Numbered from the stretch's first letter, positions 33,216-42,007 are shown. The stretch is 64,000 nt of DNA from Kibdelosporangium sp040675465 (GCF_040675465.1 NZ_JBFAPA010000021.1:124001-188000); one strand, 5' to 3'. Numbers and translations are program-made. Notes: generated by a model not told the origin, from the sequence alone.

Positions 33216-33538
33216 AGCGTGCTCCCTCCGTCATAGCCTGCCCACCGCGACCGGGTCCACCAGTCGTGGTTAGTCGACATTCTCTCCTATCCACTCACCG
33301 CGACGAAATCGAACCGATCTTTTGCGTGTCGTTTGGTTACCACCGGCCGACCGGCAGTGACGGATTCCTGGTGGGGCGTCTACATGCGACAACATCCGGT
33401 CACACCGGGCGCGCGCCGCGACACGCCGAAGAGCGACACGCCGGAACCGATTGTTCACAGCCGTTCGGTAACGAGCTGGTCACGCTCTCACACCATCCTC
33501 ACGATTGTTGCCAACGATGGACAACACCGAATTCCCGG
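33216..33538. other. Promoter region upstream of DUF3117 gene, no gene seen
   Basis: This 323 bp separates DUF3117 from tag on the same strand. A plus-strand frame passes through it into tag antisense but has no ribosome site. It is slightly AT-richer near 33290-33345, where a promoter for the DUF3117 gene would be expected. Confidence 0.5.
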
Positions 33539-34090
33539 CTATTTCGACTTCGCCCGCCAGCACGCGGCGATATGGTCGTCGACGATCCCAGTCGCCTGCA
33601 TCAGCGCGTAACAGGTGGTCGGTCCGAGGAACACGAAACCCCTTCGTTTCAGCTCCTTGGCCATGGCCTTGGACTCGTCGGTGACCGCGGGCACCTCCCC
33701 CATCGACCTCGGCCGCCGGTGCCGCCTGGGCGCGAACGACCAGAGCAGCTCGTCCAAGGGCACGTCCAGCTCGGCGACCGCGTTGGCGTTGTGGATGGCC
33801 GCGTTGATCTTGGCCTTGTTGCGCACGATCCCGGCGTCGGCCATCAGCCGGTCCCGGTCGGCGTCGGTGAACTCGGCCACCAGCTTGGGGTCGAACCCGG
33901 CGAAGGCGGCCCGGAAGTTCTCCCGCTTGCGCAGGATGGTGATCCAGGACAGGCCGGACTGGAACGACTCCAGGCACAGCCGTTCGTACATCGCGTTCAC
34001 ACCATGAAGTGGTGTGCCCCACTCGTCATCGTGGTAGGCGACGTAGTCCGGCGTGGAGTTCGCCCAGGCACAGCGGACCCTCTCTTTCAC
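33539..34090 (-). CDS. tag: DNA-3-methyladenine glycosylase I
   Basis: Constitutive 3-methyladenine DNA glycosylase, 183 residues (E. coli Tag is of similar length). The zinc ligands of Tag are present: Cys7 in RCAW and His20 in AYHDDEWG, with a C-terminal His and Cys in DHIAACW. The helix-hairpin-helix core has LESFQSGLSW. It removes 3-methyladenine from alkylated DNA. The GTG start overlaps the DivIVA-like gene stop (GTGA). Confidence 0.94.
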   Translation of the reverse strand: MKERVRCAWANSTPDYVAYHDDEWGTPLHGVNAMYERLCLESFQSGLSWITILRKRENFRAAFAGFDPKLVAEFTDADRDRLMADAGIVRNKAKINAAIHNANAVAELDVPLDELLWSFAPRRHRRPRSMGEVPAVTDESKAMAKELKRRGFVFLGPTTCYALMQATGIVDDHIAACWRAKSK

Positions 34091-34398
34091 TGGGCCGCCG
34101 CCTGTTCGTCGTGCTGCTCCTCGAGCTCGGCGACCCGGGCGCGCAACCCGTCGATCTCGTCGCCCAGCCGCCGCAGCACCCAGTCCACCTCGGACATCTT
34201 GTAACCCCGCAGCACCATCTGGAACCGCACCGCCCTGAGGTCATCCGAGGAGATGTCCTCGGCGGGCAGCCGGGTCGGTGACGCGCCGGGCGGCAACGGC
34301 GGCAGCTCCTCCCCACGGCCGAAGAGCACCGACGCGAGCAGGAACACCACCGCCGCCACGAAGACCATGACGACGAGGTAGAACAAAGCGGTGGTCAC
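34087..34398 (-). CDS. DivIVA-domain membrane protein
   Basis: About 103 residues. One N-terminal membrane helix (TALFYLVVMVFVAAVVFLLASVLFG) is followed by a Pro-rich linker and a DivIVA-like segment (RFQMVLRGYKMSEVDWVLRRLGDEID) that runs into a coiled coil. This is the Rv1209-type protein, located between gpgS-type and tag genes in mycobacteria. I start at GTG 34398, which places the helix at the N-terminus; ATG 34428 would add 10 residues. It is coupled to tag by a four-base overlap. Confidence 0.82.
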   Translation of the reverse strand: MTTALFYLVVMVFVAAVVFLLASVLFGRGEELPPLPPGASPTRLPAEDISSDDLRAVRFQMVLRGYKMSEVDWVLRRLGDEIDGLRARVAELEEQHDEQAAAQ

Positions 34399-34434
34399 GG
34401 GCGCAATCTTGCCACCCGGGTACGACATTCCGCG

Positions 34435-35112
34435 TCACACGCAGAAGCTGGCCGTTCTACGGGCCATCACGGTGAGCCGGATGAGCGCCGTGAAGGAGAT
34501 CACCCCGGCTAGGAACAGCGCCGGTGAGTTGAACATCCGGCCCGGGTCGAACCAGGCCGTGGCGACGAACAGCGCGGTACTGGCCAGCAGTGCGGCCGTC
34601 ATGGCGGTCAGCGCGACACCGGCGACACAACGGGCGACCAGGCACGTGTCGGTGGTGCGGCGGGACCAGAACCGGCCGACCAGCAGGGCCAGCGCGGTGG
34701 CGACGGCGACCGCCCACGACATGGTGTCGTTGAGCTGGGTGAAGATGTAGTACCAGCTGGGCGGCGGCACACCCGGGAAGTTCTCCCACGGGCCGAACCA
34801 GATCATCCGGGTCAGCTCCCAGAGCAGGTTCGCCCCCGGCAATACGAGCAGGATCGACCGCAGCGTGCGGGCGCCGTACGCGACGGCCAGTTCGGCCTGG
34901 TAGTCACGGGCGATCTGCGGCGCGGGGCCGAACTCGTCGACCGCCCGGCGTTCGGCGTCCTGCGCGCACAGCCCAGCCTCGCGATAGCACTCGGCGGCGT
35001 CCTCCAGGCTGTCGCGGGCCTCGGTCAGCAGGTCGAGCTTGGCGCGCTTGTCCCCGCGCAGCCGTAAGCCCAGATCGGCGACATAGTCCTCGATCACGCC
35101 TGCGCCGGCCAT
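34435..35112 (-). CDS. HAAS/permease-prefix-domain membrane protein
   Basis: About 225 residues. The N-terminal 80 residues form the HAAS/permease-prefix pattern (IEDYVADLGLRLRGDKRAKLDLLTEARDSLEDAAE). At least four membrane helices follow. Genes of this type usually sit directly after a PadR regulator, as here: ATG 35112 lies 19 bp inside the end of padR and has GGGGAGGG upstream. A GTG at 35097 would instead give a GTGA overlap. It is probably the membrane partner or target of the PadR protein; exact function is unknown. Confidence 0.8.
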   Translation of the reverse strand: MAGAGVIEDYVADLGLRLRGDKRAKLDLLTEARDSLEDAAECYREAGLCAQDAERRAVDEFGPAPQIARDYQAELAVAYGARTLRSILLVLPGANLLWELTRMIWFGPWENFPGVPPPSWYYIFTQLNDTMSWAVAVATALALLVGRFWSRRTTDTCLVARCVAGVALTAMTAALLASTALFVATAWFDPGRMFNSPALFLAGVISFTALIRLTVMARRTASFCV

Positions 35113-35432
35113 GGGCCCTCCCCGAGTACGCCCTCGATCGCCGCCGTGAACTCGCGCCATGCGGTGCGTTCCTGCATCAGCGCTCGCTGCCCGGCCTTGG
35201 TCAGATGGTAGGTACGGCGCTGACGGCCGGAGACAGTGCTCCACTCACTGGCCACGTACCCGGCCCGCTCGAGCCGGCGCAGCGCCGGGTAGACGGTTCC
35301 GGTGGGCAGGTCGAGCGCACCGCCGCTGCGCAGCTGCAATGCCTCGATGATCGCGTATCCGTGCAGCCTCGTTCCGTCGAGCGTGGCCAGCAGCAGAGCG
35401 TCGAGATGTCCTCGGAGCACATCCGGCTTCAT
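35094..35432 (-). CDS. PadR-family transcriptional regulator
   Basis: A 112-residue PadR regulator. The winged-helix pattern LDALLLATLDGTRLHGYAIIEAL ... LPTGTVYPALRRLERAGYV is complete, with the wing GRQRRTYHLT. It is divergent from cydA with 83 bp between starts, and two inverted repeats lie in that gap. Control of the HAAS gene downstream is expected from the family. Control of cydABDC is possible because of the shared promoter region. Confidence 0.92.
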   Translation of the reverse strand: MKPDVLRGHLDALLLATLDGTRLHGYAIIEALQLRSGGALDLPTGTVYPALRRLERAGYVASEWSTVSGRQRRTYHLTKAGQRALMQERTAWREFTAAIEGVLGEGPWPAQA

Positions 35433-35433
35433 A

Positions 35434-35448
35434 CGTAGCGAGTCTACG
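35434..35448. promoter_or_regulatory. Inverted repeat at padR start
   Basis: CGTAG-CGAGT-CTACG, perfect 5-bp arms, 2 bp upstream of the padR ATG. Together with the GCTACATGTAGC palindrome at 35496 it shares the word CTAC/GTAG, so both may be bound by PadR. Confidence 0.45.
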
Positions 35449-35495
35449 GGTTGAAGGTCACATCGCCCACCCCGAATCAGTAGATAAGTAGGTCC

Positions 35496-35507
35496 GCTAC
35501 ATGTAGC
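35496..35507. promoter_or_regulatory. 12-bp palindrome just upstream of cydA
   Basis: GCTACATGTAGC is a perfect palindrome 8 bp upstream of the cydA ATG. PadR-type operators often contain ATGTA/TACAT, which fits. It overlaps the expected ribosome-binding region of cydA, so a bound repressor would block expression. Confidence 0.5.
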
Positions 35508-35515
35508 TTGTCGAC

Positions 35516-36748
35516 ATGGGCACAGTCACTCTGGGGAGACTGCAGTTCGCCACCACGACCTCGCTGCACTTCCTGTTCGTTCTGCTCACCCTCGGGCTGG
35601 TGACGCTCGTCGCGGTGTCGCAGACCCGCGCGCACTTCAGCCGCAACCCCGTTCACCTGCGCATGACGCGGTTCTGGGGGCACATCTACGTGATCAACTA
35701 CGTGCTGGGGATCGCGACCGGGATCGTGATGGAGTTCCAGTTCGGGCTCAACTGGACCGGGCTGACCGCGTTCGCCGGGGACGTGTTCGGCGCGCCGCTG
35801 GCCATCGAGACGCTGGTGGCGTTCTTCCTGGAGTCCACGTTCCTGGGGCTGTGGATCTTCGGCTGGGGACGGCTGCCGCGCGGGCTGCACCTGGCGTTGA
35901 TCTGGCTGGTGACAGCGACCGCCTACGCGTCCGCCTTGTGGGTCATGGTGGCGAACTCGTTCCTGCAGAACCCGGTGGGGTACACGGTCTCCGACGGCAC
36001 CGCGCACCTCACCTCGTTGAGCGCGTTGATGTCCAACCCGGCCCTGTGGACCGCGTTGGGGCACTTGCTGTCGGCGGCGCTGCTGGCCGGTGGCGTGCTG
36101 GTGGCCGGGATCAGTGCTTACCACTTTCTCAAGCGGACCAAGGAGATCGAGTTCTTCCGGCGGTCACTGCGGCTGGGGCTGGTGGCCGCCACCGTCGGCG
36201 CGACCATGGTGATCGGCCTTGGCTTCAGCCAGTTCGACGTGCTCCGGCGGGTTCAGCCGGCGAAACTGGGCTCGGACGCCGAACGCGCCGCGGCGCAGGC
36301 GATCGGCGAGGCGCGGTTCGGGCCGGGCGATTACCTGCCGCCCAAGGGAATCGGGACGTTTCTCGAGGTGATGATGAACCTCGGGTTCCTGCTGTACCTG
36401 ATCGTCGCGGTGGCTTTGGTGCTGTGCTTCCGGAGCTGGATCGAGCGGTGGCGCATCCCGATGTACGTCCTCGTGGGAACCATCCCCCTGCCGTTCATCG
36501 CGGCCTTGTGCGGGTGGTATTTCCGCGAAATGGGGCGGCAGCCTTGGGTGGTCAACGGTCTTCTGAAAACTTCGGACGCGGTTTCAGATGTCTCGCCGGG
36601 CACGATGCTGGGTTCGTTCATCGCTTTCACGGCTGTGTTGATCGGGCTCGCCGTGACCAACTGGGTGCTGATCGCGCGGGTGGCCCGCCGCGGTCCTCAG
36701 CCGGACACGCTGGAAGCCCTTCCTCCGGTTCCCGCCATGAGTCTGTGA
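35516..36748 (+). CDS. cydA: Cytochrome bd oxidase subunit I
   Basis: Quinol-oxidising subunit, 410 residues with about nine helices. Haem-ligand His18 (SLHFLF) and His183 (GHLLSA) correspond to the conserved ligands, and the GRQPW motif is at 340-344. The periplasmic Q-loop (about 240-278) is short, placing it in the short-loop class. The enzyme reduces O2 to water at high affinity without pumping protons. It heads the cydABDC cluster and is divergent from padR. Confidence 0.96.
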   Translation: MGTVTLGRLQFATTTSLHFLFVLLTLGLVTLVAVSQTRAHFSRNPVHLRMTRFWGHIYVINYVLGIATGIVMEFQFGLNWTGLTAFAGDVFGAPLAIETLVAFFLESTFLGLWIFGWGRLPRGLHLALIWLVTATAYASALWVMVANSFLQNPVGYTVSDGTAHLTSLSALMSNPALWTALGHLLSAALLAGGVLVAGISAYHFLKRTKEIEFFRRSLRLGLVAATVGATMVIGLGFSQFDVLRRVQPAKLGSDAERAAAQAIGEARFGPGDYLPPKGIGTFLEVMMNLGFLLYLIVAVALVLCFRSWIERWRIPMYVLVGTIPLPFIAALCGWYFREMGRQPWVVNGLLKTSDAVSDVSPGTMLGSFIAFTAVLIGLAVTNWVLIARVARRGPQPDTLEALPPVPAMSL

Positions 36749-36758
36749 GGTCTGTTCC

Positions 36759-37730
36759 ATGTGGACTGTGACATTGGCCGTGCTCGCGGCCGGGTACTTC
36801 GCTCTGGCGGGATACGACTACGGGACTGGGGTTCTGCTCCGGCTGATCGGGCGGGACCAGGACCAGCGGCGGCACGTTCTCGGCGCCGGCGGGCCGTTCT
36901 TTCTCGGCAACCAGGTGTGGCTGGTGGCGTTCGCCGGGGTGTTGCTGGGGATTTTCCCCAAGCTGGAGGCGCGGCTGTTCGCCGGGGCTTATCCAGTAGT
37001 GCTGGCGACCGTTCTCGGGGTGGTCGTGTTCACCGTGGCGGTGCAGTTGCGCGGCCGGCTCGCTCTGGGGCGCAAGGAGTTCTGGGACATGCTGATCACC
37101 GTGGGCGCGGTGGTGACCAGTGTCGGCTGGGGTGTTGTGTTGGGGGCGGTTTTGCAGGGGCTTCCGTTGGGGGACAACGGGTATCCGACCGGGGACTTCT
37201 CGGGTTTGTTGACGCCAGTGTCGCTGCTTTTCGGGGTGGCGATGTTCGCGCTGTTCACCGTGCATGGGGCCGCGTTTCTGGCGATGCGGGCGCCGGAGGT
37301 GTTGGCGCGGCGGGCTTCCCGGGTCGGGCGGATGCTCGTGCTGCCTTGTGTGGTCGCGATTGTCGCCGCTGTGGGCAGCGTTTTCCTGTCGGTGCAGGTC
37401 GCTCAGCCTGGGTGGGCGTTGGCCGGGGCATTCGCGGTGATCCTGTTGGTGCTGGCCGCGGGGTGGACCATGGGTTCGCGGACTGCCTTCGTGTGTATGG
37501 CTTTCGCTTGCGGGCTGCCGGTGCTGGTGGTGGGGATCGCGCACTCGCCGGACATTCTGGTGTCCTCTTTGGATGGTGGCCGTGATCTGGCGTTCGCCGA
37601 GGCGAGTTCTTCGGCGGAGACGTTGTCACAGGTCGGCTGGCTGGCGTTGCCAGTGGTCCCGGTGGTGATCGCGTTCCAGGTGATGACGTGGTGGGCGTTC
37701 CGCAACGATCGCGCCAGATTGTTCTGGTAG
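36759..37730 (+). CDS. cydB: Cytochrome bd oxidase subunit II
   Basis: Membrane subunit of 323 residues with eight or nine helices. The N-terminal AGYFALAGYDYGTGVLL and the GPFFLGNQVWL loop are diagnostic of CydB. It supports haem placement in CydA. It lies 10 bp after cydA and 6 bp before cydD, so cydABDC is one operon. Its codon use has slightly more G- and T-ending codons than the surrounding genes. Confidence 0.95.
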   Translation: MWTVTLAVLAAGYFALAGYDYGTGVLLRLIGRDQDQRRHVLGAGGPFFLGNQVWLVAFAGVLLGIFPKLEARLFAGAYPVVLATVLGVVVFTVAVQLRGRLALGRKEFWDMLITVGAVVTSVGWGVVLGAVLQGLPLGDNGYPTGDFSGLLTPVSLLFGVAMFALFTVHGAAFLAMRAPEVLARRASRVGRMLVLPCVVAIVAAVGSVFLSVQVAQPGWALAGAFAVILLVLAAGWTMGSRTAFVCMAFACGLPVLVVGIAHSPDILVSSLDGGRDLAFAEASSSAETLSQVGWLALPVVPVVIAFQVMTWWAFRNDRARLFW

Positions 37731-37736
37731 GCCGCC

Positions 37737-39248
37737 ATGCCCTCGCTCCCCGGCTTACGCCGGTACCTGTATACACTTTGTATACAAGCTGTATGCACGT
37801 CGTGCGCGATCGTTGTACAAGGGGAATTTCTGGCCCGGCTGCTGACCGGCAGCGTCTGGCTGGCGTTGCCTGTCGCCGCTTTGGCCTGCCGCGGGTTGCT
37901 TGTGTGGGCGCAGGAGCGGACTTCCGCGCGGTTCGCCGCCGCCACAACGACTTTCCTGCGCTCCCGGGTGCTGCGGTCGGGGAGCGGCGAGCGGACCGTG
38001 CTGGTGACCCGCGGGATCGACGCCGTCGGGCCTTGTCTGACCGGGTACCTGCCGCAGCTCGTGGTGTCCGCGGTCGTGCCGATTGCCGTGCTGACCTGCT
38101 TGTTCGTCGCCGACTGGACCTCCGCGCTGATCATCGCCGCCACCATGCCGCTGGTACCGGTGTTCGCGATCCTGGTCGGCAAGCACACCGTGCGCCGGAC
38201 CGAACGCCAGTGGGCGCTGCTTTCCCGGCTGGGTGGTCATTTCCTGGACGTCGTACGCGGCCTGGAGACGTTGGTGCTGTTCAAACGGGCCGGTTTCCAG
38301 GCCGGGATCGTTCGCTCGATCGCCCACCAGCACGCCACCGCGACCATGCGCACTCTGCGGATCGCGTTCCTGTCGTCGCTGGTTCTGGAGCTCGTCGCGA
38401 CCCTGTCGATCGCCTTGGTGGCAGTCCCTGTCGGATTGCGCTTGCTGTCAGGTGGCATTGATCTCCATACGGCACTCCTCGTGTTGTTGTTGGCACCAGA
38501 GGCTTTTGTTCCGTTGCGGGCAGCTGGAGCCCGGTTCCACGCCGCCGCCGAGGGCCTCGCGGTCCTCAAGGAGGTCCTCGCTCTGCCCGAACCTCGTTGC
38601 ACCACAACGACAACTGCGCGCCCACCCGACCTGCGGACCGCGAAGATCACCCTGGAGGACGTCACCGTCCAGTACCCAGGCCGTGACACACCAGCGTTGC
38701 GCAACTTCTGGCTGACGGTCGCCCCAGGCGACCGAATCGCTCTGGTCGGACCAAGCGGCGCCGGGAAGAGCACGGTGTTGTCTGTCGTCCTCGGCCTCGC
38801 CGAACCCGTGTCGGGCCGCGTCCTGATCGGTGACGCTGACCTCCGTGAGATCGCCCCTTCCGATTGGCACACCAGAATTTCGTGGCTGCCACAGAATCCG
38901 TGGCTGCTTGCCGCTCCCATCGCCGACAACATCCGTTTGGCGCACCCTCATGCGACCGATGACGAGATCGCCGAAGCCGCAAGGCAAGCCGCATTGACCG
39001 TGCCGCTCACCGCTCAGGGCCGCGAATTGTCCAGCGGTGAACGTCAACGAGTCGCTCTCGCCCGCGCGCTCGTTCGCCCGGACACGTCGTTGGCCCTTCT
39101 CGACGAGCCCACCGCAAGACTCGACGTGACAACAGAACAAGCGGTGCTCAGCGCCAGCCGCCGGATTCTCCACGGCAAAACCGCCCTCGTCGTGGCCCAC
39201 CGCCCGGCGATCCTGCCGGAAACAGACCGGGTGGTGCGCATCGGATGA
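37737..39248 (+). CDS. cydD: Thiol reductant ABC exporter subunit CydD
   Basis: Half-ABC exporter, 503 residues: six-helix membrane domain then ATPase. Walker A GPSGAGKST is at 338-346, signature LSSGERQR and Walker B LALLDEP follow, and the switch His is in VVAHRP. With CydC it exports glutathione or cysteine in E. coli and is needed to assemble cytochrome bd; actinobacteria lack glutathione, so cysteine or mycothiol-linked thiols are more likely. The first codons contain an AT-rich perfect inverted repeat (37768-37786) made of codons rare in this genome. Confidence 0.93.
   Translation: MPSLPGLRRYLYTLCIQAVCTSCAIVVQGEFLARLLTGSVWLALPVAALACRGLLVWAQERTSARFAAATTTFLRSRVLRSGSGERTVLVTRGIDAVGPCLTGYLPQLVVSAVVPIAVLTCLFVADWTSALIIAATMPLVPVFAILVGKHTVRRTERQWALLSRLGGHFLDVVRGLETLVLFKRAGFQAGIVRSIAHQHATATMRTLRIAFLSSLVLELVATLSIALVAVPVGLRLLSGGIDLHTALLVLLLAPEAFVPLRAAGARFHAAAEGLAVLKEVLALPEPRCTTTTTARPPDLRTAKITLEDVTVQYPGRDTPALRNFWLTVAPGDRIALVGPSGAGKSTVLSVVLGLAEPVSGRVLIGDADLREIAPSDWHTRISWLPQNPWLLAAPIADNIRLAHPHATDDEIAEAARQAALTVPLTAQGRELSSGERQRVALARALVRPDTSLALLDEPTARLDVTTEQAVLSASRRILHGKTALVVAHRPAILPETDRVVRIG
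37768..37786. promoter_or_regulatory. Operator-like inverted repeat inside cydD
   Basis: TGTATAC-ACTTT-GTATACA, 7-bp perfect arms and 5-bp spacer, 32 bp inside the cydD coding region. It is AT-rich within very GC-rich DNA and encodes LYTLCIQ with uncommon codons. It resembles GntR- or TetR-type operators. Confidence 0.45.
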
Positions 39249-40666
39249 CAAGACTCGTTCTGGCCGGTTGCGCAGCCGTTCTTGCCGAGGTCGCGGGAAT
39301 CGCGCTCGCGGGAACGGCTGCCTGGTTGATCGTGCGCGCGTCCGAACAGCCGCCTCTGGCCGCGCTCTCGGTGGCGGTTGTCGTGGTGCGAGCATTGGCT
39401 GTCAGCCGTGGGTGTTTGCGCTATGTCGAGCGCCTGACTGGGCATTCCGCTGTGCTGCGAACTCTTGCCGAGCTTCGAGGCCGGGTCTATGAGGCTTTGG
39501 TGCGTCGACGGGACGTCCGGGAAGGCGACGCACTCACCCGAGTTGTGTCCGATGTGGACGCTTATCAGGACGCGTTGTTGCGGTGCCTGGTTCCCGCGAT
39601 GGTTGCCACTGTCGTTGGTATTGCAGGGATAGCGGTGACGGGTTCAATTGTACTCGCATGCGGTTTGGTTCTGACGGGTATTGTGTTGCCGGGGCTGTCG
39701 GCGATGGCCAGCAGACGCGCGGGGCAGCGGAGTGTTGCCGCGCGGGCACGGCTCGCAGACCACGCCGTGGATCTTGAGCGCGGAGCCCCGGAACTCGCCG
39801 TTTACGGCGCTACCGAACGGAAACTGCGGCAGGCCGAGGCCGCGGCGAAGGTGCTGGCCGATGCCGAGCGGCAGACACTGCCACTTGGCGCACTGTCCAC
39901 GACCGTCCACAGTGGAACAGTACTTGCCGTGCTGCTGACCACCGACGCGTCGGCTCCGGCGCGTGCCGCGATCACGCTCGCGGTGCTCGCCGGACTGGAG
40001 GTGTTCGTTCCGCTGACGGCCGCCGCCGCGCGTTGGGTTGAGGTGCGTCCGTCGGTGGAACGAGTCCGAGAACTGCTGACCGGACCGTCCACCCCGGACC
40101 GTCCGGCGCCGGAACTGGTCCCCGAAAAGCACATCGCCGTCATCGGACCCAGCGGAGCCGGAAAGTCGACCCTCCTCAAGGCGATCGCGAGGCGCTGTCC
40201 GGGCGCCGTCGGCGCGATGGCCGGCGCACACATCTTCACCACGACCGTCCGCACGAACCTGACCTTCGCCCGCGAGGGGATCACCCAGGCCGACCTGGAC
40301 GAAGTCGCCCGATTAGTCCGGTTGGACGGGTGGATCGGGTCGCTGCCGGACGGCTGGGACACCGAGATCACCGCTGAGACGATCTCCGGCGGCCAGCGTC
40401 AGCGCCTCGTCCTCGCCCGCGCCGTGCTCGCCGACGCGCAGATCCTGCTGCTCGACGAGCCCGTCGAAAGCCTCGAACCCCAGCAAGGCGACGAAATCCT
40501 CGCGGACATCCTCGCCCGGTACCGAGACCGCGCCGTCGTCCTGGTCACCCACCGGCCCGAGCACATTCGTGGCTTCGAGGATGTCGTGACGATGGCCGAT
40601 GGCGAGATCACTTGGCGCGGTTCCGCGAAAATGATTTCCCAGGACCGCATAGAGTCGGCCGTGTGA
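39245..40666 (+). CDS. cydC: Thiol reductant ABC exporter subunit CydC, shortened ATPase
   Basis: Partner half-exporter, 473 residues. Walker A GPSGAGKST is at 301-309, the signature ISGGQRQR and Walker B ILLLDEP are intact, and the switch His is in VTHRPEH. The segment between Walker A and the AHIFTTTVRTNL region is about 25 residues shorter than in CydD and lacks the usual Q-loop glutamine. The cluster may therefore have one weak ATP site, as in other asymmetric exporters. The start overlaps cydD by four bases and the stop overlaps the GNAT gene by four. Confidence 0.92.
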   Translation: MTRLVLAGCAAVLAEVAGIALAGTAAWLIVRASEQPPLAALSVAVVVVRALAVSRGCLRYVERLTGHSAVLRTLAELRGRVYEALVRRRDVREGDALTRVVSDVDAYQDALLRCLVPAMVATVVGIAGIAVTGSIVLACGLVLTGIVLPGLSAMASRRAGQRSVAARARLADHAVDLERGAPELAVYGATERKLRQAEAAAKVLADAERQTLPLGALSTTVHSGTVLAVLLTTDASAPARAAITLAVLAGLEVFVPLTAAAARWVEVRPSVERVRELLTGPSTPDRPAPELVPEKHIAVIGPSGAGKSTLLKAIARRCPGAVGAMAGAHIFTTTVRTNLTFAREGITQADLDEVARLVRLDGWIGSLPDGWDTEITAETISGGQRQRLVLARAVLADAQILLLDEPVESLEPQQGDEILADILARYRDRAVVLVTHRPEHIRGFEDVVTMADGEITWRGSAKMISQDRIESAV

Positions 40667-41124
40667 ACGAGGTGACGCTTGCCGGACCGGACGACTGGAG
40701 CGCCTACCGGGAGATCCGGCTGGCCGCGCTCACCGACGCACCGCAGGCCTTCGCGTCTACTTTGGACCGCGAGACAGCGCTCACCGAAACCGAGTGGCGC
40801 CAACGCCTGCAGAACTCCGCGACGTTCTTCGGCTACCGCGACGGCAAGCTCCTCGCCCTGGCCGTCGGCCTGCCCCAGCCTGACGGAACCGCGGAAATCG
40901 TTAGCGTATGGGCACATCCGAGCGCACGCGGCACCGGCCTGGCCCGTGCGACGATCGAGGCCGTCCTGAACTGGGCCGCCGACCGGCCGAGCGTCGGCTT
41001 GTGGGTCGCGGAGGACAACCCGGGTGCGGAGAAGCTCTATGTCACCCTTGGTTTCCGTCGCACCGGCGAGCAGCAGCCCCTCCCCAACGACCCCGCACGC
41101 CTGGAGTTCCGGCTGACCCGCTGA
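40663..41124 (+). CDS. GNAT-family acetyltransferase
   Basis: A 153-residue GNAT. The acetyl-CoA site is seen in VWAHPSARGTGLARATIEAVLNWA (the RGTGLA pyrophosphate loop) and the C-terminal NPGAEKLYVTLGFRRTGE. The GTG start overlaps the cydC stop (GTGA), so it belongs to the cyd operon. The last 83 bp overlap the convergent gpgS gene. The substrate is unknown; nothing ties it to cytochrome bd apart from position. Confidence 0.88.
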   Translation: MNEVTLAGPDDWSAYREIRLAALTDAPQAFASTLDRETALTETEWRQRLQNSATFFGYRDGKLLALAVGLPQPDGTAEIVSVWAHPSARGTGLARATIEAVLNWAADRPSVGLWVAEDNPGAEKLYVTLGFRRTGEQQPLPNDPARLEFRLTR

Positions 41125-42007
41125 CCTCGCGCATCGGCGGCCGGTCGGCCACCAGGATGTCCGTTGTGTCGGGCAGCCATTCGCCCGCGACCTGCACGAA
41201 CTGCGTGAACTCCCTGGTCTGCGCGTCGATCTCACAGCGGGTGAGCATCGTGCCGAGGATCTGGCTGGCCATCACACCGAGTTGCTGCAGGTTGCGGTTG
41301 CGGTGCTTGCGCACACCCAGGTTGACCTGCGCGATCGCGTCCAGCCCGTAGAGCCGGTGCGCATCCAGCAGAAGCCCGATCTCCACGCCGTACCCAGCCG
41401 CGAACGGGACCTTCTCCAAGAACTCGCGGGTGCCCGCGTACTCGCCGCCAAGTGGTTGCACCAAACCGGAAAGCTCCGGCCGCAACGCCGACAACAACGG
41501 CCGCGCAAGCAGTTCGGTGACCCGGCCGCCGCCGTGCTCGGTCTCCAGCCGCAACGGCCTGCGGTAAAAACCCTTCACCAAGTGGACATCCGGCACGGTC
41601 AGCAACGGACCGAGCAAAGCGGGCACGAACCCCGGATCGGGCTCGACCAGGTCGGCATCCAGGAACACGATCAGGTCGCCGGTCGTCGCGGCGAGCGACC
41701 GCCAGAGCACCTCCCCCTTCCCCGGCAACGGTTCCAGCCCCGGCAGGACCTCCTCCCGGCGCACCACCCGTGCTCCGGCAGCAGCAGCGACTTCCGCCGT
41801 CCGGTCGGTGGACCCGGAGTCCATCACGACGACTTCGTCCACTAGACCGTCGAGCGGCAGCACGCTCTCCACGACCTGCCCGACCGTCTTCTCCTCGTTG
41901 AGCGCCGGCAGCACCACACTGACCGTGCGGCCACCTTTCGGCAGGTCAGCCCACCTGGGGTCCTGCCACGTCCGGGTGCCGAACCAGTCCTTCGCCGCGC
42001 GATCCAC
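41042..42007 (-). CDS. gpgS: Glucosyl-3-phosphoglycerate synthase
   Basis: GT81 glycosyltransferase, 321 residues (Rv1208 is of similar length). The N-terminal VSVVLPALNEEKTVGQVV, the DSGSTD loop, the metal-binding FLDADL and GGEYAGTREF fit GpgS. It transfers glucose from an NDP-glucose to 3-phosphoglycerate, the first step to methylglucose lipopolysaccharide. GTG 42007 has GAAGG upstream. The final 27 codons overlap the GNAT gene, and the extreme C-terminus (GRWGGAAARRCDG) looks unconserved. Confidence 0.92.
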   Translation of the reverse strand: MDRAAKDWFGTRTWQDPRWADLPKGGRTVSVVLPALNEEKTVGQVVESVLPLDGLVDEVVVMDSGSTDRTAEVAAAAGARVVRREEVLPGLEPLPGKGEVLWRSLAATTGDLIVFLDADLVEPDPGFVPALLGPLLTVPDVHLVKGFYRRPLRLETEHGGGRVTELLARPLLSALRPELSGLVQPLGGEYAGTREFLEKVPFAAGYGVEIGLLLDAHRLYGLDAIAQVNLGVRKHRNRNLQQLGVMASQILGTMLTRCEIDAQTREFTQFVQVAGEWLPDTTDILVADRPPMREVSGSAGTPGVRGRWGGAAARRCDGNQG

